Shown piece by piece: positions 11,051 to 23,602 of a stretch of 64,000 nucleotides of DNA (position 1 is the stretch's first letter; every line of letters begins with the position of its first letter). The stretch covers positions 279,866,715 to 279,930,714 of the forward strand of contig NC_061510.1 of assembly GCF_022539505.1 (NCBI RefSeq), written 5' to 3'. This stretch comes from Lolium rigidum (lineage: Eukaryota; Streptophyta; Magnoliopsida; Poales; Poaceae). Below the pieces are notes generated by a model. That model ran no database searches. It worked only from the letters and a program-made list of their open reading frames with translations, and had not been told where the DNA came from. A program made the translations under genes and the position numbers.

Positions 11051-11749
11051 GCCCTTCTCCTACCTCTAGACAGTCAGGCACTACACTACAAGCTGTTCTT
11101 GAGCTCCTTCTCTCCTACTCCATTATTAGAAACACCAAAAGCCTCAGATCTCCCTCCTCCTCCACCCAAACTCAAATCCCTCTGGGGAATCGTTAGAGGA
11201 GGACCCGATCTACCGTTCTACCAAGCCAAATCTCATTCCCCTTTGTATTCATCAAGAAGCTTGCTTCCTAGGGTTCCTTGGAAACCTTAGGTGGGTAAGA
11301 GGAGTCCGGAAGCATCCGGGCTGTGGATTTGCTCCGGGCAAGATTGTGAAGGTTTGGAGGCTACCTCAAAGTCTACCACAAGTGAGAGAGCTATTCCTTC
11401 GTGGGATAGGCTCCGGAGAATAGGGTGAGCCTTCGTGGCGCGGGGAATCCTTCGTGGGACCTCCACTCCTCCAAACGTGACGTACCTTGTTGGAAAGCAA
11501 GGGAACACGGGAATACATCCTCGTCTCCGCGTGCTATCGGTTATCTCTAACCGAACTCCTTACTTGTGATTTAAGCAGCTTGTGAGAGCCTTCGTGCTCG
11601 AGTTAGTTGTATCCTCATATAGGTTGCTTCACCTAGTTTGCATTAGGCTCACCTTTATATTCCGCAAAGCCTAATATTGCAAAGAAAGAATTAAAATCTT
11701 TAGAAACCTATTCACCCCCCTCTAGGTTTACCATCTCTATACTTTCAAT

Positions 11750-11763
11750 TGGTATCAGAGCCT
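11750..11763 (+). other. primer binding site, initiator tRNA-Met
   Basis: TGGTATCAGAGCCT, two bases after the LTR end, is the standard copia primer site complementary to the 3' end of initiator tRNA-Met. Confidence 0.9.
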
Positions 11764-11800
11764 GGACTCTTTTTAAGGGCTTCACCGCCTTAAGAGTGAG

Positions 11801-13919
11801 ATGGAAAAACTATTCGAGGGTCTAGATGATGACTCTAACCTTTCGGTTAAAGAAATGAAATCTAGATTCTTGGCATATGATGTCGAGAAGAAGAAAAAGG
11901 AGGATGAACTACAAAGCCAAATGGCAGAAATGTCTGCCATGCTTAAGAACCTAACTGCTAGTGGAGCTCCTAGTGGGGCTTCGGGCTCTAAGGAAACTTA
12001 CAATGAAGTTAACCATGACTATCCTAGAAACACCTCACCCATGCCTCATATAAACCATAGTGGGACCGTTCCCCATTTTGATGGAACTCACTTTCCACAT
12101 TGGAAATCTTCTATGGAATCTCATATTCGCAGGCATGCGGTGTGGAGCTATGGGAGATCATTCTTCATGGATACCGGGAGCCACAAGATCCCGTTCGGTT
12201 GACCTCCACCGAGTTCTACAACCGGCAACTCAATGCCTCCGCACGTGACAAGATTAGAAGTGGCATCAATCGCAAGCTCCTTGATCAAGTCAATGACATC
12301 GGCTCCGCTAAAGAGTTGTGGGATCGAATCGTAGTACTCCAAGAGGGAACCGATTTGATCCAATCAGCTCTTTATGAGACCGCAAAGCAAGAGGCCCACC
12401 GGTTCATGATTCGTGAAGGAGAATCCGTGGCCGATGCCTATGCAAGGCTTGGTGCTCTTAGAGTAAGGATCGAGGGACTTGGTGTTGAGAAGTATGATGA
12501 CAGTTTCGAGATGAATGAAGGATTCATAAAGTCCAAGGTCATTGCTATGATTGCTGTCAAGCAAGAAGACACCAACCTTGCACTCAACTTGCAAATCATG
12601 ACCAAGAGTGCCGATCTGAACTCCGATGATCTAGTCTCCTATGTGGCCGCCAATGAAAACATGGCCAAGGCAGGAAAGAGGCTCATGGCAATGAACCGTG
12701 TTGATGAAGCCTCATACAATCATGAAGCATCACACAACCTTGCTCTCAAGGCTAGAGCTGACCATGGAGGAGAAGAAGAATATGAAATTGAAGAAGATGA
12801 GGAGATGACTTCAACTAGTGACATTGCTACCGACTTTGCCTTCTTTGCCAAGAAGTACAAGGGAAAGTTGCCTATTCTCCTCAATGACAAGAAGAAGAAG
12901 AGAACTTGCTACAATTGTGATGAAGAGAGCCACTTTGCAAATGAGTGCCCTTATGAGAAAAGGGTAGACAAGCCAAAGTTCATCAAAGGGGTCAAGCCAA
13001 GATTGAAGCCAAACCCAATCAACGATCGATACAAGAGGAACAAGGGAAGAGCCTTTGTTGGGGCCGAGTACTTGTCCGATGAAGAAGAGGAAGATGAGGA
13101 GAAGGAGGCCGGAGTGGCCGGCTTGGCTTTCTCTAAGCCCGGGTCACTCTTCACATATGACTACTCCAAGGATTACTCCACAGAGAATGATGTTGGTTCT
13201 TCCTTCATGGCAAGAACAACTCAAGATGATGACTCCGATGACTCTACCTCATCTACAATCGTTGGCTCTTGTCTTATGGCAAGAGAAACCAAGGTAATGG
13301 ACCCCCCACCTTCTTTATCTAGTGTCCTTGATGATGAAGCTAAAAATCAAGAAGAATTAACTGTGCTTAAGGAACTTTACAATGTTAGATGCACCCTTCA
13401 TGGTGAAGCTCTTGTCAATTTTGATTTCTTGATGGACTCTCTCAAAGAAAAGGATGAGTCCATTGAGGAATTAGAATATCATTTGAATGATAAGGAAAGG
13501 AGATTCAATCTCCTAAGCCAAGAGCTAAAAACCGAAAGGTGCATATCTCAAGGTCTTAAGCAACAAATTGAAACTTATGAACTAGATAAAGTTAAGGATC
13601 TTGAAACTATTGAAAGGGCTCAATCATTGACCCAAGAGCTTAATGCCTCAAAGGAGGAGCTTGAAGTTGCTCATGCTTCTCTCACTAGGGATCTTGACCA
13701 CCTTGAAAGAGCTAACAAGCTTGTCAAGGATGAGCTCAAGAAACTTGGAAAGAACCATGACCTACTCCAAGAAACCTACTCTAAAGCTCTTGAATCAATG
13801 AATGATTCTATTGTTGATAAAAATGTTGCTAGTTCCTCCACCACCTTTACTAATGAGCATGCTAAGCTTGTTGCGGAACATGTTCGTTTACAAGAGGAAC
13901 TATCTTTGCATGTTGAGAC
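11801..13919 (+). pseudogene. gag: copia gag, N-terminal and central part
   Basis: The ATG at 11801 follows the primer site by about 40 bases. The capsid region contains the FDGTHFPHWK motif common to copia gag, then slips frame once near 12130, and continues from there to 13919 in one frame. A CCHC zinc knuckle of spacing C-x2-C-x4-H-x4-C is encoded near 12907-12950. After it come acidic segments and a long charged, leucine-rich stretch (about 13330-13900) that looks like a coiled coil, an extension characteristic of Sireviruses. At 13919 the gypsy element 13920-20435 is inserted (duplication gagac); the same frame resumes at 20441. Gag would form the cytoplasmic particle that packages the RNA. 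Confidence 0.85.
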
Positions 13920-15445
13920 TGATACGTCTCCAACGTATCGATAATTTCTTATGTTCCATGCTAATTTATTGATGATATCTACATGTTTTATGCACACTTT
14001 ATGTCATATTCGTGCATTTTCTGGAACTAACCTATTAACAAGATGCCGAAGTGCCAGTTCCTGTTTTCTGCTGTTTTTGGTTTCGGAAATCCTAGTAACG
14101 AAATATTCTCGGAATTGGACGAAATCAATGCCCAGGTTCCTATTTTGCCCGGAAGCATCCAGAACACACGAGAACCGCCAGAGAGGGGGCACAGGCCCAC
14201 CTAACCACAGGCCGGCGGGGCCAGGGGGGGCCCGCGCCACCCTATGGTGTGGGCACCCCTTCGACCCTCCTGCGCCGCCTCTTCGCCTATTTAAAGCCCC
14301 TGCATCGAAAACCCTTAAGAAAGAAGCCACGGTACGCGAAACCTTCCAGAGCCGCCGCCATCGCGAAGCCAAGATCTGGGGGACAGGAGTCTCTGTTCCG
14401 GCACCCTGCCGGACGGGGAAGTGCCCCGGAAGGCTTCTCCATCGACACCGCTGCCATCTCCACCGCCATCTTCATCACCGCTGCTGCTCCCATGAGGAGG
14501 GAGTAGTTCTCCATCGAGGCTCGGGGCTGTACCGGTAGCTATGTGGTTCATCTCTCCCATGTACCTCAATACAATAATCTCATGAGCTGCTTTACATGAT
14601 TGAGATTCATATGAGTTTGTATCACAATTTATCTATGTGCTACTCTAGTGATGTTATTAAAGTAGTTTAATTCCTCACCGCACGTGTGTAAAGGTGACAG
14701 TGTGTGCACAGTGTTAGTACTTGGTTTATGCTATGATCATGATCTCTTGTAGATTGCGAAGTTAACTATTGCTATGATAATATTGATGTGATCTATTCCT
14801 CCTACATATGCATGAAGGTGACAGTGTGCATGCTATGCTAGTACTTGGTTTAGTCTTTTGATCTATCTTACACTAAAGGTTACTAAAATATGAGCATTAT
14901 TGTGGAGCTTGTTAACTCCGGCATTGAGGGTTCGTGTAATCCTACGCAATGTGTTCATCATCCAACAAAAGTGTAGAGTATGCATTTATCTATTCGTTAT
15001 GTGATCAATGTTGAGAGTGTCCACTAGTGAAAGTGTAATCCCTAGGCCTTGTTCCTAAATATCGCTATCGCTGCTTATTCTTGTTTCTATCGCGTTACTA
15101 CTGCTGCGTTACTATCGCATGTTTACTTCCCGCAATATTACTACCATCAACCGCACGCCGGCAAGCACTTTTACGGCGCCGTACTACTGCTCATATTCAT
15201 TCATACCACTTGTATTTCACTATCTCTTCGCCGAACTAGTGCACCTATTAGGTGTGTTGGGGACACAAGAGACTTCTTGCTTTGTGGTTGCGGGGTTGCA
15301 TGAGAGGGATATCTTTGACCTCTTCCTCCCCGAGTTCGATAAACCTTGGGTAATCCACTTAAGGGAAACTTGCTGTCTGTTCTACAAACCTCTGCTCTTG
15401 GAGGCCCAACACTGTCTACAAGAATAGAAGCACCCGTAGACATCA
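13920..15445 (+). repeat. 5' LTR of element 13920-20435
   Basis: It runs from TGATACGTCTCCAACG to GTAGACATCA. A TATA-like TATTTAAA lies at 14288-14295. The terminal ~250 bases (GATAAACCTTGGGTAATCC... GGCCCAACACTGTCTAC) are shared with the other gypsy LTRs of this window. Confidence 0.93.
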
Positions 15446-15600
15446 AGCACTTTTCTGGCGCCGTTGCCGGGGAAGGAAGGTAAACGGCACTCACACATTG
15501 GCAAGCCCGGCAACTAAGCACTTTTCCTCCCTCGTCAACTACGCGCCAAGCACTTTTCTGGCGCCGTTGCCGGGGAGGAAAGGTAAAAGGCACTCATACT
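15446..15600 (+). repeat. tRNA-Asp primer site, duplicated in tandem
   Basis: The 17-base primer site complementary to tRNA-Asp occurs at 15456-15472, directly after the LTR, and again at 15559-15575 within a ~103-base direct repeat that also includes AGCACTTTTC before it and GGTAAA...GGCACTCA after it. The related element 31410-38157 has a single site. Only the first is correctly placed for priming. Confidence 0.85.
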
Positions 15601-15713
15601 CCGGTTCCGAGTAACGAGTACTTTTACGGCGCCATTGTGTGTGTGCTCGAAGCTATTTCCTTTAGACTCTGCAATTGCGACATTTGGTTTCTTGTTTACA
15701 CTAGTTAGGCATA

Positions 15714-16340
15714 ATGGACAACAAAGAGCTTCTTATTCTATTTCCTGATTTAAGACATGGATGGTTTGATGCGAAAATTAAAAAACCCATGGAACATATT
15801 AATATGAATGCTTTGAACACTATTGTTGCTAATGCTATGGAAAATTCTAAGCTTGGGGAAGCTGGCTTTGATGAGCATGATATTTTTAGTCCCCCAAGCA
15901 TTGAGGAGAAAATTTACTTTGATGATACTATACCTCCTATATTTGATAGCTACTTTGTTGAATTTGCTCCCACTACAATTAATAAGAATGACTATGCTTA
16001 TGTTGGGAGTAGTAATTATTTTATGCATGAGACTCATGATAAGAATGCTTTATGTGATAGTTATATTGTTGAGTTTTCTCATGATGCTACTGAAAGTTAT
16101 TATGAGAGAGGAAAATATGGTTGTAGAAATTTTCATGTTACTAAAATGCCTCTCTATGTGCTGAAATTTTTGAAACTACACTTGTTTTATCTTCCTATGC
16201 TTGTTACTTTGCTCTTCATGAACTTGTTTATTCACAAGATTCCTATGCATAGGAAGCATGTTAGACTTAAATGTGTTTTGAATTTGCCTCTTGATGCTCT
16301 CTTTTGCTTCAACTTCTATTTCTTCCGAGTGCATCATTAA
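15714..16340 (+). CDS. conserved ORF of unknown function, acidic with C-terminal membrane segment
   Basis: This intact 208-residue ORF is the only long ORF of the element. Residues 1-50 include MDNKELL, KIKKPME and KLGEAGF. Residues 55-80 carry IFSPPS, then an acidic YFDDT-PPIFD motif. Residues 108-143 hold the highly conserved DKNALCDSYIVEF and ERGKYG. Residues 147-173 form a strongly hydrophobic, probable membrane segment, followed by a basic PMHRKHVRLK patch and a second hydrophobic end. No gag, protease, RT, integrase or zinc motif is visible and I do not recognise the family. Relatives occur in three other copies in this window, two of them in a diverged LTR subfamily with the same motifs preserved, which argues for translation. 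An envelope-like or assembly role is speculation. Confidence 0.75.
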   Translation: MDNKELLILFPDLRHGWFDAKIKKPMEHINMNALNTIVANAMENSKLGEAGFDEHDIFSPPSIEEKIYFDDTIPPIFDSYFVEFAPTTINKNDYAYVGSSNYFMHETHDKNALCDSYIVEFSHDATESYYERGKYGCRNFHVTKMPLYVLKFLKLHLFYLPMLVTLLFMNLFIHKIPMHRKHVRLKCVLNLPLDALFCFNFYFFRVHH

Positions 16341-18909
16341 AGCTGCTTGAGCCCATCTTAATGGCTATAAAGAAAGAACTTCTTGGGAGATAACCCATGT
16401 GTTTATTTTACTACAGCAATTTTTGTTTTGTTGAGTCTTGGAAGTTGTTTACTACTGTAGCAACCTCTCCTTATCATGTTTTTTGTGCCAAGTAAAGTTT
16501 CTATGTTAAAGTTGATGTTATATTTGGGATCGCTGCGCAGAAACAGCATTGCTGTCTGTCACAAATCTGGGCACAGGCCTCTGTAGAAAATTCGAAAAAA
16601 TCTGCCAATTTACGAGCGTGATCCTCAGATATGTACGCAACTTTCATTAGTTTTGAGTTTTTCCGTTTGAGCAAGTCTGGTGCCAACTTTAAATTCGTCT
16701 TTACGGACTGTTCTGTTTTTGACAGATTCTGCCTTTTATTTCGCATTGCCTCTTTTGCTATGTTGGATTTATTTCTTTGATCCATTAATGTCCAGTAGCT
16801 TTATGCAATGTCCAGAAGTGAAAAGAATGTTTGTGTCACCTCTGAACATGTGAATTTTTGATTATGCACTAACCCTCTAATGAGTTTGCTTGAAGTTTGG
16901 TGTGAAGGAAGTTTTCAAGGGTCAAGAGAGGAGGATGATATACTACGATCAAGAAGAATGAAAAGTCTAAGCTTGGGGATGCCCCGGTGGTTCATCCCTG
17001 CATATTTCAAGAAGACTCAAGCATCTAAGCTTGGGGATGCCCAAGGCATCCCCTTATTCATCGACAAAGTATCAGGTTCCTTCTCTTGAAACTATATTTT
17101 TATTCGGTCACATCTTATGTACTTTACTTGGAGCATCTGTGTGTGCTTTTATTTTTGTTTTGTTATCTTAGTTCTCTGAATAAGTTCATCCTTGTGTGGG
17201 AGAGAGACACGCTCCGCTGGTTCGTATGAACACATGTGTTCTTAGCTCATAATATTCATGGCGAAGTTTCCTCTTCGTTATATTGTTATATGGTTGGAAT
17301 TGGAAAAATGCTACATGTAGTAATTGGTAAAATGTCTTGGATAATGTGATACTTGGCAATTGTTGTGCTCATGTTTAAGCTCTTGCATCATATGCTTTGC
17401 ACCCATTAATGAAGAAATACATAGAGCTTGCTAAAATTTGATTTGCATATTTGGTCTCTCTAAGGTCTAGATAATATCTAGTATTGAGTTTTGAACAACA
17501 AGGAAGACGGTGTAGAGTCTTATAATGTTTACAATATGTCTTTTATGTAAGTTTTGCTGCACCGGTTCATCCTTGAGTTTGCTTCAAATAACCTTGCTAG
17601 CCTAAACCTTGTATCGAGAGGGAATACTTCTCATGCATCCAAAATATTTGAGCCAACCACTATGCCATTTGTGTCCACCATACCTACCTACTACATGGTA
17701 TTTCTTCGCCATTCCAAAGTAAATTGCTTGAGTGCTACCTTTAAAATTCCATCATTCACCTTTGCAATATATAGCTCATGGGACAAAATAGCCTTAAAAA
17801 CTATCGTAGTATTGAATATGTACTTATGCACTTTATCTTTTATTAAGTTGCTTGTTGTGCGATAACCATGCTTCCGGGGACGCCATAAACTATTGTTGAA
17901 TATCATGTGAGTTGCTATGCATGTCCGTCTTGTCTGAAGGATCTATCACCTTAATGATTGGAGCATGCAAAATTGTTAGAGAAGAACATTGGGCTGCTAA
18001 CTAAAGCCATGAATCATGGTTGAAGTTTCAGTTTTGGACATATATCCTCAATCTCATATGAGAATAATAATTGTTGCTACATGCTTATGCATTTAAGAGG
18101 AGTCCATTATCTGTTGTCCATGTTGTCCCGGTATGGATGTCTAAGTTGAGAATAATCAAAAGCGAGAAATCCAAAATGCGAGCTTTCTCCTTAGACCTTT
18201 GTACGGGCGGCATGGAGGTACCCCTTTGTGACACTTGGTTGAAACATGGCATGCAAAGATCCGGTAGTCCAAGCTAAGTAGGACAAGGTGCGGGCACTAT
18301 TAGTACACTATGCATGAGGCTTGCAACTTGTAAGATATAATTTACATAACTCATATGCTTTATTACTACCGTTGACAAAATTGTTTCATGTTTTCAAAAT
18401 AAAAGCTCTAGCACAAATACAGCAATCGATGCTTTCCTCTTTGAAGGACCATTCTTTTACTTTTATGTTGAGTCAGTTTACCTATCTCTCTCCACCTTAA
18501 GAAGCAAACACTTGTGTGAACTGTGCATTGATTCCTACATACATGCATATTGCACTTGTTATATTTCTTTATGTTGACAATATCCATGAGATATACATGT
18601 TATAAGTTGAAAGCAACCGCTGAAACTTAATCTTCCTTTGTGTTGCTTCAATACCTTTACTTTGATTTATTGCTTTATGAGTTAACTCTTATGCAAGACT
18701 TATTGATGCTTGTCTTGAAGTGCTGTTCATGAAAAGTCATTGCTTTATGATTCACTTGTTTACTCATGTCATTACCATTGTTTTGATCGCTGCATTCATT
18801 ACATATGTTTACAAATAGTATGATCAAGATTATGATGGCATGTCACTTCAGAAATTATCTTTGTTATCGTTTTACTACTCGGGACGAGCGAAACTAAGCT
18901 TGGGGATGC
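16341..18909 (+). other. conserved 3' noncoding half with hairpin and polypurine tract
   Basis: There is no gene here. Blocks in the same order are found in the other gypsy elements of the window: a GGGAGATAACCCA block after the ORF, a GCGCAGAAACA...TTACGGACTGTTCTG block, two internal CTAAGCTTGGGGATGCC motifs, a hairpin at 17033-17053 (stem GGGGATGCC, loop CAA), and finally AAGCTTGGGGATGC at 18896-18909. The last abuts the 3' LTR and is the likely polypurine tract. Confidence 0.8.
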
Positions 18910-20435
18910 TGATACGACTCCAACGTATCGATAATTTCTTATGTTCCATGCTACTTTATTGATGATATCTACATGTTTTATGCACACTTTATGTCATATT
19001 CGTGCATTTTATGGAACTAACCTATTAACAAGATGCCGAAGTGCCAGTTCCTGTTTTCTGCTGTTTTTGGTTTCAGAAATCCTAGTAACGAAATATTCTC
19101 GGAATTGGACGAAATCAACGCCCGGGTTCCTATTTTGCCGGAAGCATCCGGAACACACGAGAACCGCCGGAGAGGGGGCACGAGGCCCACCAAACCACAG
19201 GCCGGCGGGGCCAGGGGGGCCCGCGCCACCCTATGGTGTGGGCACCCCTTCGACCCTCCTGCGCCGCCTCTTCGCCTATTTAAAGCCCCTGCATCGAAAA
19301 CCCTTAAGAAAGAAGCCACGGTACGCGAAACCTTCCAGAGCCGCCGCCATCGCGAAGCCAAGATCTGGGGGACAGGAGTCTCTGTTCCGGCACCTCGCCG
19401 GACGGGGAAGTGCCCCGGAAGGCTTCTCCATCGACACCGCTGCCATCTCCACCGCCATCTTCATCACCGCTGCTGCTCCCATGAGGAGGGAGTAGTTCTC
19501 CATCGAGGCTCGGGGCTGTACCGGTAGCTATGTGGTTCATCTCTCCCATGTACCTCAATACAATAATCTCATGAGCTGCTTTACATGATTGAGATTCATA
19601 TGAGTTTGTATCACAATTTATCTATGTGCTACTCTAGTGATGTTATTAAAGTAGTTTAATTCCTCCTGCACGTGTGTAAAGGTGACAGTGTGTGCACCGT
19701 GTTAGTACTTGGTTTATGCTATGATCATGATCTCTTGTAGATTGCGAAGTTAACTATTGCTATGATAATATTGATGTGATCTATTCCTCCTACATATGCA
19801 TGAAGGTGACGAGTGTGCATGCTATGCTAGTACTTGGTTTAGTCTTTTGATCTATCTTACACTAAAGGTTACTAAAATATGAGCATTATTGTGGAGCTTG
19901 TTAACTCCGGCATTGAGGGTTCGTGTAATCCTACGCAATGTGTTCATCATCCAACAAAAGTGTAGAGTATGCATTTATCTATTCCGTTATGTGATCAATG
20001 TTGAGAGTGTCCACTAGTGAAAGTGTAATCCCTAGGCCTTGTTCCTAAATATCTGCTATCGCTGCTTGTTCCTGTTTTCATTGCGTTACTACTGCTGCGT
20101 TACTCTTGCATGTTTACTTCCCGCAATATTACTACCATCAACTGCACGCCGACAAGCACTTTTCTGCGCCGTACTATCTGCTCATATTCATTCATACCAC
20201 TTGTATTTCACTATCTCTTCGCCGAACTAGTGCACCTATTAGGTGTGTTGGGGACACAAGAGACTTCTTGCTTTGTGGTTGCGGGGTTGCATGAGAGGGA
20301 TATCTTTGACCTCTTCCTCCCTGAGTTCGATAAACCTTGGGTAATCCACTTAAGGGAAACTTGCTGCTGTTCTACAAACCTCTGCTCTTGGAGGCCCAAC
20401 ACTGTCTACAAGAATAGAAGCACCCGTAGACATCA
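18910..20435 (+). repeat. 3' LTR of element 13920-20435
   Basis: It begins TGATACGACTCC and ends GTAGACATCA, with the same length as the 5' LTR (1526 bp). It is followed by the duplication gagac, after which the copia gag reading frame resumes. Confidence 0.93.
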
Positions 20436-20440
20436 GAGAC

Positions 20441-20939
20441 CAACACATATCTTGAATCTTTGGTAACCAAATATGGTCTCAACTATTATCCTAATGAATC
20501 GGCTTGTGAGCAAGCAACTACTCTTGAGGAGAATGTTAGGTTGAAGAAAGAACTTGCCAAGTTCACCACAACCAAGAGTAAGATGGGATTGGATGACCTC
20601 TTGAGTAAGAAAATGTCAAACAATCAAAAGTATGGACTTGGGTATGATCCCAAGCCCTACAAAAAGAACAACTACAAGAAAGAGAAGCCCGCTCAAGAAA
20701 AGAACAAGAAGGTCACTAATGATGGCAAAGTCCCAAAGGGCAAAGCCACTAGTGGTGACCGCACGGGGCCAAACAATCACTATGCTTTATTTGTTGATTA
20801 TTATGGTGATGTTTATGCTAACTATGTTGGTCCTCGTAATGGCTATGCTTATAGAGAGTACTCGATTTGGGTACCAAAATATCTTGTTGCCATGACTAGG
20901 GAACCCATTAATCAATGGGTTCCTAAATCCTCTACTTGA
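20441..20939 (+). pseudogene. gag: copia gag, C-terminal part
   Basis: This continues the frame cut at 13919. The segment is rich in lysine, asparagine and tyrosine (YGLGYDPKPYKKNNYKKEK) and ends in TGA at 20939. The next frame opens at 20948 with the protease, so gag and pol are separated by a frame change, a common arrangement in Sireviruses. No zinc knuckle is seen in this part; the only one is upstream. Confidence 0.8.
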
Positions 20940-20947
20940 TTTTGTAG

Positions 20948-23602
20948 GGGTATTCCTCCGGTGGTCCAAAATGGGTGTTTGATAGTGGATGCACCAATCA
21001 TATGACCGGAGGAAGAGGTGTGCTTGACCAATTCATTGAAGATATTAACAAGAAGTCAAGCATTACCTTTGGTGACAACTCAAAGGGAAAGGTACTTGGG
21101 TATGGCAAGGTGGCAATCTCTAAGGACTTGTGCCTTGAGACGGTCATGCTTGTTGAACACCTTGGTTATAACTTGCTTTCTATATATCATCTTGCCGATG
21201 CCGGTTACAATTCATATTTTACTAAGTATTATGTGCAAGTCTTTAGGAGTGACAATCTCAAATTGGTCCTTGTTGGATATGTGGAGAACAACCTTTACGT
21301 GGTTGACCTCTCGAAAGAGAGCCCCTCTCCCTCCACATGTCTAATGGCGGCCAAGCATGACGAAGGTTGGTTGTGGCATCGCCGCCTTGGTCATGTTAAC
21401 ATGAGGAATCTTAAACAACTCCTAAAGGGTGAGCACATTGTTGGACTAACCAACATTTCTTTTGAGAAAGATCGTGTATGTAGTGCATGTGTAGCCGGAA
21501 AACAACTCAAGAAGAAACATCCTATCAAGAGTATCGTCACCACATCTAGGCCTTTGGAGCTCCTTCATTTGGATCTCTTTGGGCCATCACATTATGATAC
21601 TCTTGGTGGGAGCAAGTATGGACTTGTCATTGTTGATGATTACTCAAGATACTCTTGGGTCTTTCTCCTTAAGTCTAAGGATGAGACCCATAGAGAGTTC
21701 ATCACCTTCGCCTAGAAAGCTCAACGTACATATGAATCCGAGATCAAGGCGATTAGGACCGACAATGGCACCGAGTTCAAGAACTACACTATGCAAGAGT
21801 TTGTTGATGATGAGGGCATTAAGCATGAGTTTTCAGCTCCATATACCCCTCAACAAAATGGTGTTGTTGAAAGGAAGAACCGGACTATCATTGAGATGGC
21901 AAGAACCATGTTGAGTGAATTCAACTCTCCCCACAACTTTTGGGGAGAAGCCATCTCTACAGCTGTCCACTACTCCAACCGGCTCTTCCTCCGCCCCTCC
22001 ACAACAAAACTCCATATGAGCTTCTCACAGGTAACAAGCCTAATGTCATGTACATTCGTGTCTTTGGATGCAAATGTCTTGTTAAGAACAATAAAGGGAA
22101 GCTTGGTAAATTTGAAACTAGAACTATAGAGGGCATTTTTGTTGGATATGCGGAGAACTCCCACGCCTATAGATACTACAACCGGTCCACTGGGACTATT
22201 GAAGTATCTTGTGACGTGGTGTTCTTGGAGGATAATGGCTCCCAAGTGGAGCAAGTTGTTCCATGTGTTGCGAGGTAATGATGATGATCCATCTAGTGCC
22301 ATCAAGCATGTGGGCATTGGACACATCCGGCCCATGGAAGTTCATAGTGATGATCAAGGTGATGGAATAGAAGTATCAAGCTCACCTCAAGTTGAGCCTA
22401 GCTCAACTCAAGTTGAACCATCAAGTGCAACCCAAGATGTATCCTCCACTCAAGATGAGCCACATCCCGAAGAACAAGAAGAAAGCCCTCAACCCACTGA
22501 GCAAGACCATGATGATGATCAAGAAACATCCTCAACTCATGTTCAAGCTCAAGTTGTCCCTCATGATCAAGTATTAGCAAGAGATGAATTCATTGATCAT
22601 GAAGGAACCATTCGGAAGATCAAGGCTGCTACAAGGGCAAGTGACATGAAAGTAGATCAAGTCCTTGGTAGCATCTCAAAAGGAGTGGTAACTCGTAGAC
22701 ACCATGCATTACTTATCACTTATTGTCAACATCATGCTTTTGTGTCTAGTTTTGAACCACTCAAGGTACATGAAGCCTTGGTTGATCCGGATTGGGTTAT
22801 TGCCATGCAAGAAGAATTGGAGTGTTTCACTTGTAATGAAGTATGGTCTCTAGTTGAGAGACCCAAGGATCATCGCATCAATGTTATTGGGACCAAATGG
22901 GTATTCAAGAACAAGCAAGATGAGAATGGCATTGTCATTAGAAATAAAGCAAGGTTAGTGGCGCAAGGGTTTGCCCAAATAGAAGGTATGGACTTTGAGG
23001 ATACCTTTGCGCCGGTAGCCCGTCTTGAAGCTATTCGTCTTTTGCTTGCATTTGCATCTTTCCACAATTTCAAACTATATCAAATGGATGTGAAAAGTGC
23101 ATTTTTGAATGGCCCTCTAAAAGAAACCGCATATGTAGCTCAACCCCCGGGTTTCGAAGACCCATGCCGACCCAACCATGTGTATTTACTCCGTAAGGCA
23201 CTCTACGGTCTCAAGCAAGCTCCACGTGCTTGGTATGAGTTCCTTAGGGATTTTTTATTACAAGATGGGTTTTGCATGGGTACGGTCGATTCCACCCTTT
23301 TCACCAAGCGGGTTAAAGGGGGTGGCTTGTTTATATGTCAAATATATGTTGATGATATTATATTTGGTGGAACTAACCCCAATCATAACAAAGCTTTTGA
23401 GCTATTGATGACTAGGAAATTTGATATGTCCATGATGGGGGGGTTGAAGTTTTTCCTAGGATTCCAAGTGAGGCAACTTGCAAAAGGCACCTTCATCTCT
23501 CAAGAAAAGTATGTGAAGGACATGCTCAAGAAATTCAACATGACCAATGCAAGCCCAATGAAGACACCCATGCCTGTAAAGGGGCAACTTGGCTCATGTG
23601 AC
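20948..23602 (+). pseudogene. pol: copia pol: protease, integrase, reverse transcriptase (5' part)
   Basis: The protease active site reads WVFDSGCTNHMTG near 20972-21010. The GAG-pre-integrase/HHCC region follows (WLWHRRLGHVN ... CSACVAGK). The integrase core shows its catalytic residues in LDLFGP, RTDNGTEF and NGVVERKNRT. The reverse transcriptase includes [33 protein letters not shown], the YVDD active site (near 23347) and LKFFLGFQV. The frame is damaged: an in-frame TAG at 21713-21715 between the first two integrase catalytic residues, a slip near 21995 in the C-run, and another near 22275. At 23602 the element 23603-29442 is inserted; RNase H continues at 29448. In life this polyprotein matures Gag, copies RNA to DNA and inserts it. 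Confidence 0.9.

Larger units (their letters stand above)
10481..11747 (+). repeat. 5' LTR of the copia element
   Basis: It starts TGTAAGGGTATTTTACCC and ends ATACTTTCA. It contains a dense array of CCGG-centred motifs upstream of the TATA box, then a pyrimidine-rich leader. The near-identical partner is at 40275-41546. Confidence 0.93.
13920..20435 (+). mobile_element. non-autonomous Athila-type gypsy element with conserved membrane-protein ORF
   Basis: Two 1526-bp LTRs (13920-15445 and 18910-20435) are flanked by gagac at 13915-13919 and 20436-20440. A tRNA-Asp primer site follows the 5' LTR and AAGCTTGGGGATGC precedes the 3' LTR. The 3.46-kb interior encodes one protein of 208 residues and no gag, RT or integrase, so movement depends on proteins from another element. 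The LTR pair is similar with scattered substitutions, suggesting a fairly recent insertion, later than the copia host. Confidence 0.93.

Noticed and set aside
10593..11196. ORFs of 130-150 codons over the CCGG array (also 40387-40993 and 30509-30978)
   Set aside because: The proline/arginine/glycine-rich translations are open on both strands because of the CCGG repeats; they have no recognisable domain.
14004..14569. Long overlapping ORFs in the LTRs on both strands (also near 9200-9650, 19017-19558, 32513-33036, 37527-38126, 46747-47261, 51817-52295)
   Set aside because: They fall in the GC-rich middle of each LTR and recur only because the LTR is repeated. They lie on both strands and in several frames and change frame between copies, so they are not under coding constraint.
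15456..15472. Possible tRNA gene because of the perfect tRNA-Asp 3' end match
   Set aside because: Only the 17-base complement is present, placed right after LTRs; the rest of a tRNA is absent, so it is a primer site.
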